DNA of 12,002 nucleotides from Nitrospirales bacterium (lineage in GTDB: Bacteria > Nitrospirota > Thermodesulfovibrionia > Thermodesulfovibrionales > Dissulfurispiraceae): NCBI GenBank assembly GCA_020846375.1, contig JADLDZ010000105.1, positions 1 through 12,002 on the forward strand. Reading direction: 5' to 3'. The translations under genes and the position numbers were made by a program. Under the pieces are notes generated by a model that made no database searches, was not told the origin of the DNA, and worked only from the letters and a program-made list of their open reading frames with translations. Position 1 is the first letter of the stretch, and the number at the start of each line of letters is the position of its first letter. Shown here one piece after another: positions 1 to 5,770 of this stretch.

Positions 1-1681
1 GCATCGTCCTGGAGGTCATATACCAGGTGGAAATGCCGCCGAAGTACTCGTCGGCGATCTTCTGGAGGCGGGTCTGGAGCATCTTCGGCCTGATGTAGTT
101 CGGGTTGATGGCCGGGTCGGTCGAGAAGGTCTTGTACTTCTCGAAGGTCTCGAACGGGAAGTACAGGTCAGCCGAGATCTGGTCCGCAGTCTCCTTGAGG
201 GCCGGTGTGTAGTCGGGGTGGTCGAGGATGAAGGCGATCGCGGCCTTTGCGGCAAGCCTGCCCTCCGCGTGGGAGCCGGAGGAGAACTTGTGGCCGGAAG
301 CGCCGCAGATGTCGCCCGCCATGAAGAGGCCCGGAACGGTGGACATCCTGTTATAGCCCCAGGAGTAGTGCTCGGGAGTTCCCGGTATGTCGCCGGGGCC
401 GCTGCACCAGAACCCGGCGCAGCCCGCATGGGAGCCGAGGAGGTACGGTTCGGTGGGCATGATCTCGGAAGGCGCCTTGTTGGGCTCGATGTTCTTGCTC
501 GCCCAGAGGCCTGCCTGGCCGATGCACATGTCGAGGAAGTCTTCCCACGCCTCTGCCTCGAGGTGCTTGATCCTCTTGGCGTCCATGGTCTTGGCGAGCT
601 CGTCCATCGCGGTGTGGGTGTTCATGAGGATGGGGCCCTTCCCCGCCTTCATGTCGAGCATCATCATGTGGTTGCGGATAGAGGTGCCGAGCTTTTCGGC
701 ATACGAGCCGTAAAGCTTCTTGGTCTCTTCCATGTGGGTGACGCAGTAATCCTCCCCGAGGGAGTTGGTCGCCTTCGCCTTGAAGAAGAGGAACCATGCG
801 CCGACCGGGCCGTATCCGTCCTTGAAACGGGCGGGCACGAACCGGTTCTCCATCATGGTCAGCTCTGCGCCGGCCTGCATGCCGAGGGCATACCCGGAAC
901 CGGAGTTCCAGACAGGGTACCAGGCGCGCCCCTGGCCTTCCTGGGTGGAGCGGGGCCTGAAGACGTTCACCGCTCCGCCGGACGCGTTGAGGATCGCCTT
1001 CGCCTTGAAGATGTAGATCTTGTTCTCGCGGACGCTGAAACCGGCGGCAGCGGCAACCCTCTTGGGATCGTTGGCGTCGTGGTAGAGCTTCACGATGAAG
1101 ACCCTCTCGAAATGGTTCTGCGCCATGCCGGTGGCCTTCCTGTTGAATTCGAGGGCCTGCTTCGCGGCCTCGGCGACGATGACCTTATAGGACTCGCCAT
1201 TGATCATGATCTGCCACTTGCCGGACCGGACGGGGGTTCCGCCATCCTTCAGCATGGCCTTGCCCTGGTCCCTGGACTGGAAGCCGTCGAGGGAGAAGCC
1301 GTCATCGGCCTTCTTCCAGATGGGGAGGCCCCACTCCTCGAAGAGGTGGACGGAGTTGTCCACGTGCCTGCCGAGGTCATAGACAAGGTCTTCCCTGATG
1401 ATGCCCATCAGGTCGTTCCTGACATACTTCACGTAATCCGCCGGATCGTTTTCACCGCAGTAGGTGTTGATGGCGGAAAGACCCATGGCGACCGCTCCGC
1501 TCCGGTCGGTGGCGGCCTTGTCGACCATGGTGATCCTTATGCCCTTCGGGGTCGCCCAGCGGGCGCCCTCAAAGGCGGCGCCGCAGCAGGCCATACCGCC
1601 GCCGATGAGAAGGAGATCCGTCTCGACTTCGACGATCTCGGGCCTCGCGCAATATGAAAACGTGCAGGTTTCTTTTTCCAT
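1..1681 (-). CDS. aprA: Adenylylsulfate (APS) reductase alpha subunit, partial
   Basis: Cytoplasmic flavoprotein subunit of APS reductase. With AprB it reduces APS to sulfite and AMP, the second step of dissimilatory sulfate reduction (reversed in sulfur oxidisers). The frame stays open from an ATG at 1681 to the left edge, giving 560 residues; relatives have about 640-660, so roughly the last 100 are missing. An FAD-binding glycine motif, LLLIGGGMACCGAAFE, spans residues 23-38. Asn72 lies in INTYCG. ENRFVPARFKDGYGPVGAWF (278-297), EIMPTEPYLLGSHAGC (406-421) and ASGHKFSSGSHAEGR (461-475) are AprA hallmarks. From memory of the Archaeoglobus enzyme, Arg285 and His418 match its active-site Arg265 and His398; this is inferred, not aligned. 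An AAAGGAGGG ribosome site lies 9 bases before the ATG. The gap to aprB is 15 bases, so the two are surely cotranscribed. Arginine is often AGG, as in the other sulfate genes. Confidence 0.97.
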   Translation of the reverse strand, partial: MEKETCTFSYCARPEIVEVETDLLLIGGGMACCGAAFEGARWATPKGIRITMVDKAATDRSGAVAMGLSAINTYCGENDPADYVKYVRNDLMGIIREDLVYDLGRHVDNSVHLFEEWGLPIWKKADDGFSLDGFQSRDQGKAMLKDGGTPVRSGKWQIMINGESYKVIVAEAAKQALEFNRKATGMAQNHFERVFIVKLYHDANDPKRVAAAAGFSVRENKIYIFKAKAILNASGGAVNVFRPRSTQEGQGRAWYPVWNSGSGYALGMQAGAELTMMENRFVPARFKDGYGPVGAWFLFFKAKATNSLGEDYCVTHMEETKKLYGSYAEKLGTSIRNHMMMLDMKAGKGPILMNTHTAMDELAKTMDAKRIKHLEAEAWEDFLDMCIGQAGLWASKNIEPNKAPSEIMPTEPYLLGSHAGCAGFWCSGPGDIPGTPEHYSWGYNRMSTVPGLFMAGDICGASGHKFSSGSHAEGRLAAKAAIAFILDHPDYTPALKETADQISADLYFPFETFEKYKTFSTDPAINPNYIRPKMLQTRLQKIADEYFGGISTWYMTSRTM

Positions 1682-1696
1682 CTATGCATCCCTCCT

Positions 1697-2119
1697 TTAT
1701 TTGGAAACTCGTGCGTCGTAGTTGAAGTATCCCGACTGCTTCAGCTTGGAGTAATCGGGCTCCGGGGTTCCCTTGTACGGGTCGATCGAGCCTTCCGGGG
1801 TGGTCCTGATCGGGAACTTGAACCTCTTGAGGGACCCGTTCCTGAACTTGATGGTCCACATGATCGAATCGGTGCCCCTCAAGGGGATGACATTTCCTCC
1901 CAGCGGGTTGAAGTCCTGGTATCCCCTCACCTCGATGGCCTGCTGCGGGCAGATCTTTACGCAGTTGTAGCACTCCCAGCACTGCTCCGGCTCCTGGTTG
2001 TGGGCCTTCATGAGGTCCCTGTTGAGGACCATGAGGTCATTGGGGCAGATGTACTGGCAGGCTGTCTTGTCCTGGGCCTTGCAGCCGTCACACTTCTCCG
2101 TAATGACAAAACTCGGCAT
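1697..2119 (-). CDS. aprB: Adenylylsulfate (APS) reductase beta subunit, ferredoxin-like
   Basis: Iron-sulfur partner of AprA, which passes electrons to the FAD of the alpha subunit. The 140-residue protein has two four-cysteine clusters, Cys10/13/21/25 and Cys47/50/53/57, each suited to one [4Fe-4S] centre. The first set has the wide C-x2-C-x7-C-x3-C-P spacing seen in AprB. The segment after residue 60 (PLGGNVIPLRGTDSIMWTIKFRNG) and the C-terminal tail match the beta-sheet and tail that wrap around AprA in known structures. It is shorter than the roughly 165-residue Desulfovibrio form. The start at 2119 is well placed: AAGGAGGT lies 7 bases upstream. aprA follows after 15 bases and sat lies 161 bases upstream. 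In known systems the electrons come from the Qmo complex; qmo genes are not in this window but could lie beyond aprA. Confidence 0.97.
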   Translation of the reverse strand: MPSFVITEKCDGCKAQDKTACQYICPNDLMVLNRDLMKAHNQEPEQCWECYNCVKICPQQAIEVRGYQDFNPLGGNVIPLRGTDSIMWTIKFRNGSLKRFKFPIRTTPEGSIDPYKGTPEPDYSKLKQSGYFNYDARVSK

Positions 2120-2280
2120 TGATGTTACCTCCTTCGGTTTTTTGGTAGTACGGCTATCGGTAGTGCTGCGTTCATCGGCTGTACTGTTTTACTGTGTAGC
2201 GTCCTCCTCCGCACCCCCCTTTCGTCAGATCAGGTTTTTATTGTTTTCTTCCGGTTCGGTCCCTCACACGTCTTTTCCGT

Positions 2281-3483
2281 CTACGCGCCCTCCGAATACT
2301 TGTGGGTCTTGATTTCGACCTTTTCCGTCAGTCCCTCGTAATATTCCCTCAGGATGGCAAGAACCTCGGGCCTGCTGAAGTGGTCGGGCACCTCGGCGCC
2401 CTCGGAGAGCATCTTCCTCAGCTTGGTGCCGCTGAGGAGGAGCCTGTCCTCTTTTCCGTGCGGGCAGGTCCTCATGGAGGCCATCCCATCGCACCGGGTG
2501 CAATAGAAAGTCCAGTCTATCTTCAACGGTTTCGTTTCCAGCGCACCCTTCGGGATCTCGTCGAAGATCTTCTGGGCGTCGAAGGGACCATAGTACTCGC
2601 CCACGCCGGCATGGTCGCGGCCCACGATGAGGTGGCTGCAGCCGTAATTCTGCCGGAAGAGGGCGTGGAGGAGAGCCTCCCTCGGCCCCGCATACCTCAT
2701 ATCGAGGGGGTATCCGCCCACGACGATGGTGTCCTTTACGAAATACTTCTCGTTGAGGACATCGATGGCCCTCTGGCGCACGTCGGAGGGGATGTCTCCG
2801 GCTTTCAACTTGCCGAGGAGCATATGGACGAACACTCCATCGCAGGTTTCGATGGCGATCTTGCAGAGGTACTCGTGGGAACGGTGCATCGGGTTCCTTG
2901 TCTGGAACGCCGCGACAGTGCTCCAGCCCTTTTCGAGGAACAAATGGCGCGACTGGGCGGGAGTCAGGTAGATCCCGGGGTATTCCTTCGGGAAGGTGCC
3001 CTCGCTCAGGACCTTCACCGTGCCGGCCAGGTTGGTGCCCGCCTGCTTCATGACCATCACGACGCCCGGGTGCTCCGTGTCGGCGGTCCTGAAGACCTGT
3101 TTGCACTCGTACTCCTTATCGATCCTGTAGGTTTCGGCAACCTTCATGGTGGCCATGATCTCTCCGAACTCCCCGGAGTAGAGGGCCACTTCATCTCCCG
3201 CCTTCACGTTCTCGTCGGTGGAGACGGTGATGGGGATGGGCCAGAAGGTTCCGTCCGCCATTTTGTACTCGGCGCAGACGTCCTTCCAGTCTTCGTATCC
3301 CATGAACCCGTCGAGGGGGGTAAAACCGCCGATGCCCATCATGATGAGGTCGCCGGTCTCACGGGACGAGATGCTGATCTTCTTCAGGGTAGCCGCCTTC
3401 CTCTTCTCTTCTTCCAGCTCAGCCCCGGTGAGGAGCAGGGGCTTCAATTTCCCTTCTTTACCATGCGGATTTACCAATGCCAT
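2281..3483 (-). CDS. sat: Sulfate adenylyltransferase (ATP sulfurylase)
   Basis: Activates sulfate: ATP + sulfate gives APS + pyrophosphate. It is cytoplasmic and is the first step of dissimilatory sulfate reduction. The 400-residue protein is a full single-domain Sat with no fused APS kinase. The nucleotide-binding QTRNPMHRSH motif is at 194-203 and GRDHAGVG at 288-295. Near the end, Cys328, Cys331, Cys340 and His342 (CTRC...TCPH) make a C-x2-C-x8-C-x-H set like the zinc site of thermophile and dissimilatory Sat enzymes. SGTKLRKML follows at 351-359. The start at 3483 has GGAGG 10 bases upstream. adk ends 48 bases upstream and aprB starts 161 bases downstream, which suggests one adk-sat-aprB-aprA transcript. 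The reaction is reversible, so direction depends on the organism. Confidence 0.97.
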   Translation of the reverse strand: MALVNPHGKEGKLKPLLLTGAELEEEKRKAATLKKISISSRETGDLIMMGIGGFTPLDGFMGYEDWKDVCAEYKMADGTFWPIPITVSTDENVKAGDEVALYSGEFGEIMATMKVAETYRIDKEYECKQVFRTADTEHPGVVMVMKQAGTNLAGTVKVLSEGTFPKEYPGIYLTPAQSRHLFLEKGWSTVAAFQTRNPMHRSHEYLCKIAIETCDGVFVHMLLGKLKAGDIPSDVRQRAIDVLNEKYFVKDTIVVGGYPLDMRYAGPREALLHALFRQNYGCSHLIVGRDHAGVGEYYGPFDAQKIFDEIPKGALETKPLKIDWTFYCTRCDGMASMRTCPHGKEDRLLLSGTKLRKMLSEGAEVPDHFSRPEVLAILREYYEGLTEKVEIKTHKYSEGA

Positions 3484-3531
3484 ACCGATTCATCCTCCTG
3501 TCTGGTCTTCTTCATTGTTTTCAAATCCGAA

Positions 3532-4182
3532 TCACTCCCGGAACCCCAATGCAGTACACACCCTGCAAAAAATCTCGTCAATGCTCCCGGTGCCGGAAAC
3601 CACGTGCAGGATGTCTTTTTCTCCATAATAATCAATGAGAGGCGCCGTCTGCGCGTTGTATACCTCAAGCCGCTTCCGGATGGTGCCCTCCCTGTCGTCG
3701 TCCCTCTGGAAGAGCTCACCACCGCACTTGTCGCATACTCCCTCTTTCCTGGGCGCATTGAAATGGATATTGTACATCTGTCCGCACGCCTTGCAGGTCC
3801 TCCGCCCGGTGAGTCTCTTCATCAGATCCTCGAAGGGGACGTCCACGCTGATGGCCGCGTTCAGGGACATATCGAGAGAAGCGAGCATACGGTCCAATGC
3901 CTCGGCCTGCTTCGTATTCCTGGGGAAGCCGTCGAGGATATAGCCCTTTTTGCAATCCTCCTGTCTGAGTCTTTCTTCCACCATGCCCAGCACGACGCTG
4001 TCGGGCACGAGCTCTCCCTTATCCATATACGACCTGGCTTCTCTGCCGAGAGCGGTGCCCGCCGCTACCGCCGCGCGCAACAAATCACCGGTAGAAACCT
4101 GGGGAACAGGATATTTTTCAACGAGTTTCTTTGCCTGGGTCCCTTTACCGGCTCCGGGCGCGCCGAGAAGAACTATTCTCAT
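3532..4182 (-). CDS. adk: Adenylate kinase, zinc-binding LID form
   Basis: Interconverts AMP + ATP and 2 ADP in the cytoplasm. The 216-residue protein is a long-type Adk. The P-loop GAPGAGKGT is at 7-15, the AMP-site STGDLLRAAVAAGT at 30-43, and DGFPRN at 84-89. The LID domain carries Cys130, Cys133, Cys150 and Cys153 (C-x2-C-x16-C-x2-C), a structural zinc site common in Gram-positive and many other bacteria but absent from E. coli Adk. The start at 4182 has GGAGG 7 bases upstream. sat begins 48 bases downstream, so cotranscription is likely. That placement fits its metabolic job here: AprBA releases AMP with every sulfate reduced, and Adk returns it to ADP. Adk usually sits in ribosomal protein operons (near secY and map), so this may be a second, pathway-linked copy, but only the whole genome can show that. 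Confidence 0.96.
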   Translation of the reverse strand: MRIVLLGAPGAGKGTQAKKLVEKYPVPQVSTGDLLRAAVAAGTALGREARSYMDKGELVPDSVVLGMVEERLRQEDCKKGYILDGFPRNTKQAEALDRMLASLDMSLNAAISVDVPFEDLMKRLTGRRTCKACGQMYNIHFNAPRKEGVCDKCGGELFQRDDDREGTIRKRLEVYNAQTAPLIDYYGEKDILHVVSGTGSIDEIFCRVCTALGFRE

Positions 4183-4218
4183 GAAAGAACCTCCGCAGGA
4201 ATTTTAGAAGATCTCTTT

Positions 4219-4248
4219 AAGATACTCCATGGAGAAAGCCTAATTCAA
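4219..4248 (-). promoter_or_regulatory. Candidate promoter of adk-sat-aprBA with a palindrome in its spacer
   Basis: On the minus strand TTGAAT (4248-4243) lies 18 bases before TATCTT (4224-4219), about 37 bases ahead of the adk ATG. Both boxes match the sigma-70 consensus at 4 of 6 positions and lie in the AT-rich part of the 192-base rdgB-adk gap. A perfect 10-base palindrome, CTCCATGGAG (4225-4234), occupies the spacer, where a repressor site would sit. The rest of the gap shows no clear terminator for rdgB. The match could be chance in AT-rich DNA. Confidence 0.3.
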
Positions 4249-4374
4249 TTTTAAATTTATAATCAGAACATTAATTTTCCTTATATTCTCGCTCTTTTTG
4301 CGGAGGGAGCCCCTTTCGGGAGAGTCGGGAGAAAGGCAAAACAGGGCGTATCCGGGTGTGTTGAAAGGAAAAAG

Positions 4375-4971
4375 CTATCCCGCGGCAGAGCCCCTGAAAT
4401 ACGCGCCGAGCTTTTCCAGCGCCCTCTTCCGGTGGCTCAACGCATCCTTTTCCTCCGGTTCCATCTCGGCGAAGGTGCGGGAGTGTCCTGCCGGATAGAA
4501 AAGGGGATCGTAGCCAAACCCCTTGCCTCCCTTCTCCTCCCGTCCGATGGTTCCCTCCACGGTACCGGAAAAGCTTACGCACTCTCCTCCCGGAAAGGCG
4601 AGGACGATGCAGCAGACGAAGCGTGCACCCCTTTTCTCCGCCGGGACCGGCTCCAGCGCACGGAGCAGCTTTCCCCTGTTGGCCCCGTCGTCGGCTCCCG
4701 CTCCGGCATACCGGGCGGAAAGCACGCCGGGAGCACCCCCCAAGGCATCCACTTCCAGGCCGGAGTCGTCCGCTGCCGCCGCCTTGCCGGTGCACTGCGC
4801 TACCGCAAGGGCCTTCCTGCGCGCATTCCCCTCGAAGCTGTCCGCATCTTCCTCCACTTCGGGGCAGGAGGGAAAGCTGTCCAGTGTCAGAAGGGTCATC
4901 TCTTCCTCCCGGAGGATTCGCCGGATCTCTTCCACCTTCTTCTTATTCCGGGTCGCAAGCACTATTTCCAT
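4375..4971 (-). CDS. rdgB: dITP/XTP pyrophosphatase (Ham1/RdgB family)
   Basis: House-cleaning nucleotidase that hydrolyses non-canonical purine nucleoside triphosphates (ITP, dITP, XTP) to the monophosphate and pyrophosphate, keeping deaminated bases out of DNA and RNA. The 198-residue protein has the normal family length. Motifs in order are the triphosphate-binding ATRNKKK (6-12), the DDSGLEVDAL metal/catalytic segment (68-77, with the usual catalytic Asp at 69), SARYAG (85-90), FGYDPLFY (152-159) and SHRKRALEKL (179-188). The start at 4971 has GGAGG 6 bases upstream. It is the first minus-strand gene after the divergent control region, with a good TATAAT box just ahead. adk follows after 192 bases, so it may or may not share a transcript with the sulfate genes. 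A specific tie to sulfate metabolism is not shown by the sequence. Confidence 0.95.
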   Translation of the reverse strand: MEIVLATRNKKKVEEIRRILREEEMTLLTLDSFPSCPEVEEDADSFEGNARRKALAVAQCTGKAAAADDSGLEVDALGGAPGVLSARYAGAGADDGANRGKLLRALEPVPAEKRGARFVCCIVLAFPGGECVSFSGTVEGTIGREEKGGKGFGYDPLFYPAGHSRTFAEMEPEEKDALSHRKRALEKLGAYFRGSAAG

Positions 4972-5019
4972 TGTATGCCTCCATATTCAAGTCGGAAAAT
5001 CGAAACTAAGGTATCGACT

Positions 5020-5047
5020 ATTATAACGATAAAGGAAAGAAAGCGAA
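5020..5047 (-). promoter_or_regulatory. Candidate sigma-70 promoter for rdgB
   Basis: On the minus strand a perfect TATAAT lies at 5025-5020, with a weak TTCGCT at 5047-5042 and a 16-base spacer. Transcription would begin near 5012, leaving a leader of about 40 bases that holds the GGAGG ribosome site of rdgB. The -10 box is convincing and the -35 box is not. If read-through occurs, this promoter could also feed adk, sat and aprBA. Confidence 0.5.
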
Positions 5048-5224
5048 TAAGGACGACAGGAAGAAGGGGCTTTCTGAATCTGAATAGGTATCCCTGGATG
5101 TGGTGGATAGGTATCCTTTGGCAGGGGGCGAGGGGATACCCTCTTACCTTAAGAGGGGGAGTATGCCCCGGAAGCACGGATATCTTCCGGTAGAACGATA
5201 ATCTCAGGGAGGTGCTATTTAAGG
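5048..5224. other. Divergent intergenic region with repeated GGTATCC and tandem hairpins
   Basis: The 412-base gap between rdgB and rpsO holds no credible gene. This middle part has GGTATCC twice in direct orientation (5087-5093 and 5110-5116, inside ATAGGTATCC at 5084-5093 and 5107-5116) and once inverted as GGATACC (5134-5140). Either direct copy can pair with the inverted one; the first pairs over 8 bases (5087-5094 with 5133-5140). Next come CCCTCTT/AAGAGGG (5139-5145 with 5151-5157) and CCGGAAG/CTTCCGG (5168-5174 with 5184-5190), both perfect 7-base stems with short loops. No long T-run follows any of them, so they are not ordinary terminators. They may be operator sites, or structure in an RNA whose promoter I cannot see. 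Confidence 0.4.
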
Positions 5225-5230
5225 TATAAT
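5225..5230 (+). promoter_or_regulatory. Candidate -10 box for the rpsO-pnp transcript
   Basis: A perfect TATAAT lies 153 bases before the rpsO ATG. I see no good -35 hexamer at 16-18 bases upstream (TCTCAG is at the 17-base position), so it may need an activator or be a chance match. Transcription would begin near 5237 and produce a leader of almost 150 bases, long enough to hold the folded element at 5289-5355. Confidence 0.45.
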
Positions 5231-5288
5231 AGAGGTAGGAGTCCGGCATTACCCCCCTGCCGCGGAAGCCTTTACAGAGGACCGGTGC

Positions 5289-5355
5289 CTGTGCTAACCT
5301 ATTACACTGAAGATGTTTTTCAGCTTTGTGCGCGGCCTGCACAGAATAAGCACGG
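5289..5355 (+). promoter_or_regulatory. Candidate S15-binding leader: three-way junction upstream of rpsO
   Basis: A closing stem pairs CTGTGCT (5289-5295) with AGCACGG (5349-5355), seven pairs including one U-G. It encloses two hairpins: CTGAA/TTCAG (5307-5311 with 5319-5323) and TGTGC/GCACA (5327-5331 with 5339-5343). Together these make a three-way junction ending 14 bases before the rpsO ribosome site. Ribosomal protein S15 binds a three-way junction in 16S rRNA, and rpsO leaders in several bacteria mimic it for autoregulation. The U5290-G5354 pair stacked on G5291-C5353 resembles the GU/GC element S15 can recognise. The pairings are visible in the sequence; the regulatory role is inferred. 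A further weak hairpin, CGGCA/TGCCG (5244-5248 with 5258-5262), lies upstream. Confidence 0.45.
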
Positions 5356-5383
5356 AACCAGTAAAGAAAGGTGGTGATGGTTA

Positions 5384-5653
5384 ATGTCCCTTGATACGGT
5401 GAAAAAGAAGGAAATTATCGAGTCCTACAAGATCCATGAACAGGATACAGGATCTCCTGAGGTGCAGGTAGCTCTGTTGACCGAAAGGATAACCTATCTT
5501 ACAGAGCATTTTAAAACCCACAAGAAAGATCACCACTCAAGACGGGGCCTTTTAAAGCTCGTCTCTCAAAGGAAGAGGCTTCTCGGGTATCTGAAAACAT
5601 CGGATAAAGGCCGTTACAGTACGCTGATCGAGCGCCTCGGCATCAGAAAATAG
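5384..5653 (+). CDS. rpsO: 30S ribosomal protein S15
   Basis: Primary-binding protein of the small ribosomal subunit. It binds the three-way junction of the 16S rRNA central domain and nucleates platform assembly. The 89-residue protein is the standard length. Family-specific segments are visible: DTGSPEVQVALLTERI (21-36), the rRNA-contacting HKKDHHSRRGLLKLVSQRKRLLGYLK (46-71) and YSTLIERLGIRK at the end. The ATG at 5384 has AAGGTGGTGA 7 bases upstream, a near-consensus ribosome site. pnp follows after about 115 bases, the usual bacterial rpsO-pnp order. The folded leader ahead of it may allow S15 to repress its own translation. Confidence 0.98.
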   Translation: MSLDTVKKKEIIESYKIHEQDTGSPEVQVALLTERITYLTEHFKTHKKDHHSRRGLLKLVSQRKRLLGYLKTSDKGRYSTLIERLGIRK

Positions 5654-5659
5654 CACAAA

Positions 5660-5721
5660 AAAGTGAGAGGCAGAAGTGAGGAGTAAGAGCTTTCTTATTT
5701 CCCACTTCCTCTTTCCACTTT
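5660..5721 (+). promoter_or_regulatory. Long imperfect hairpin in the rpsO-pnp spacer
   Basis: The arm at 5660-5688 pairs with 5693-5721 around a GCTT loop: 29 positions with four mismatches and four G-U wobbles in the plus-strand RNA. The arms carry AAGTGAG twice and its CACTT counterparts. The 3' side is followed by CTTTATC and not a clean T-run, so it is a poor intrinsic terminator. In E. coli a long stem in this same spacer is cut by RNase III and mediates PNPase autocontrol; this stem is a plausible counterpart. The AGTGAG pattern also resembles dispersed palindromes, so a repeat insertion is possible. Confidence 0.5.
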
Positions 5722-5770
5722 CTTTATCAATACAATTTATCAATATGACAGGAGAAAAAAGAAAAATTTG

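Noticed and set aside
218..1657. Plus-strand open frame of 479 codons opposite aprA
   Set aside because: It is the antisense shadow of aprA, which has unmistakable AprA motifs, the right ribosome site and GC-ending codons that keep the opposite strand open.
2147..2185. AGTAC...GTACT inverted repeat in the sat-aprB spacer
   Set aside because: Only five pairs survive in the minus-strand RNA, because the plus-strand G-T wobbles become C-A mismatches. The loop is 21 bases, so it is not a convincing attenuator.
2302..4254. Plus-strand open frame of 650 codons spanning sat and adk
   Set aside because: It runs antisense across two well-identified genes and their spacer, and has no recognisable domain.
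5160..5200. Possible SRP (4.5S-type) RNA, from a GGAAGCA string near CCCGG
   Set aside because: The conserved GTCAGGTC/GGAAGCAGCC apical core is absent and the stem is only seven pairs.
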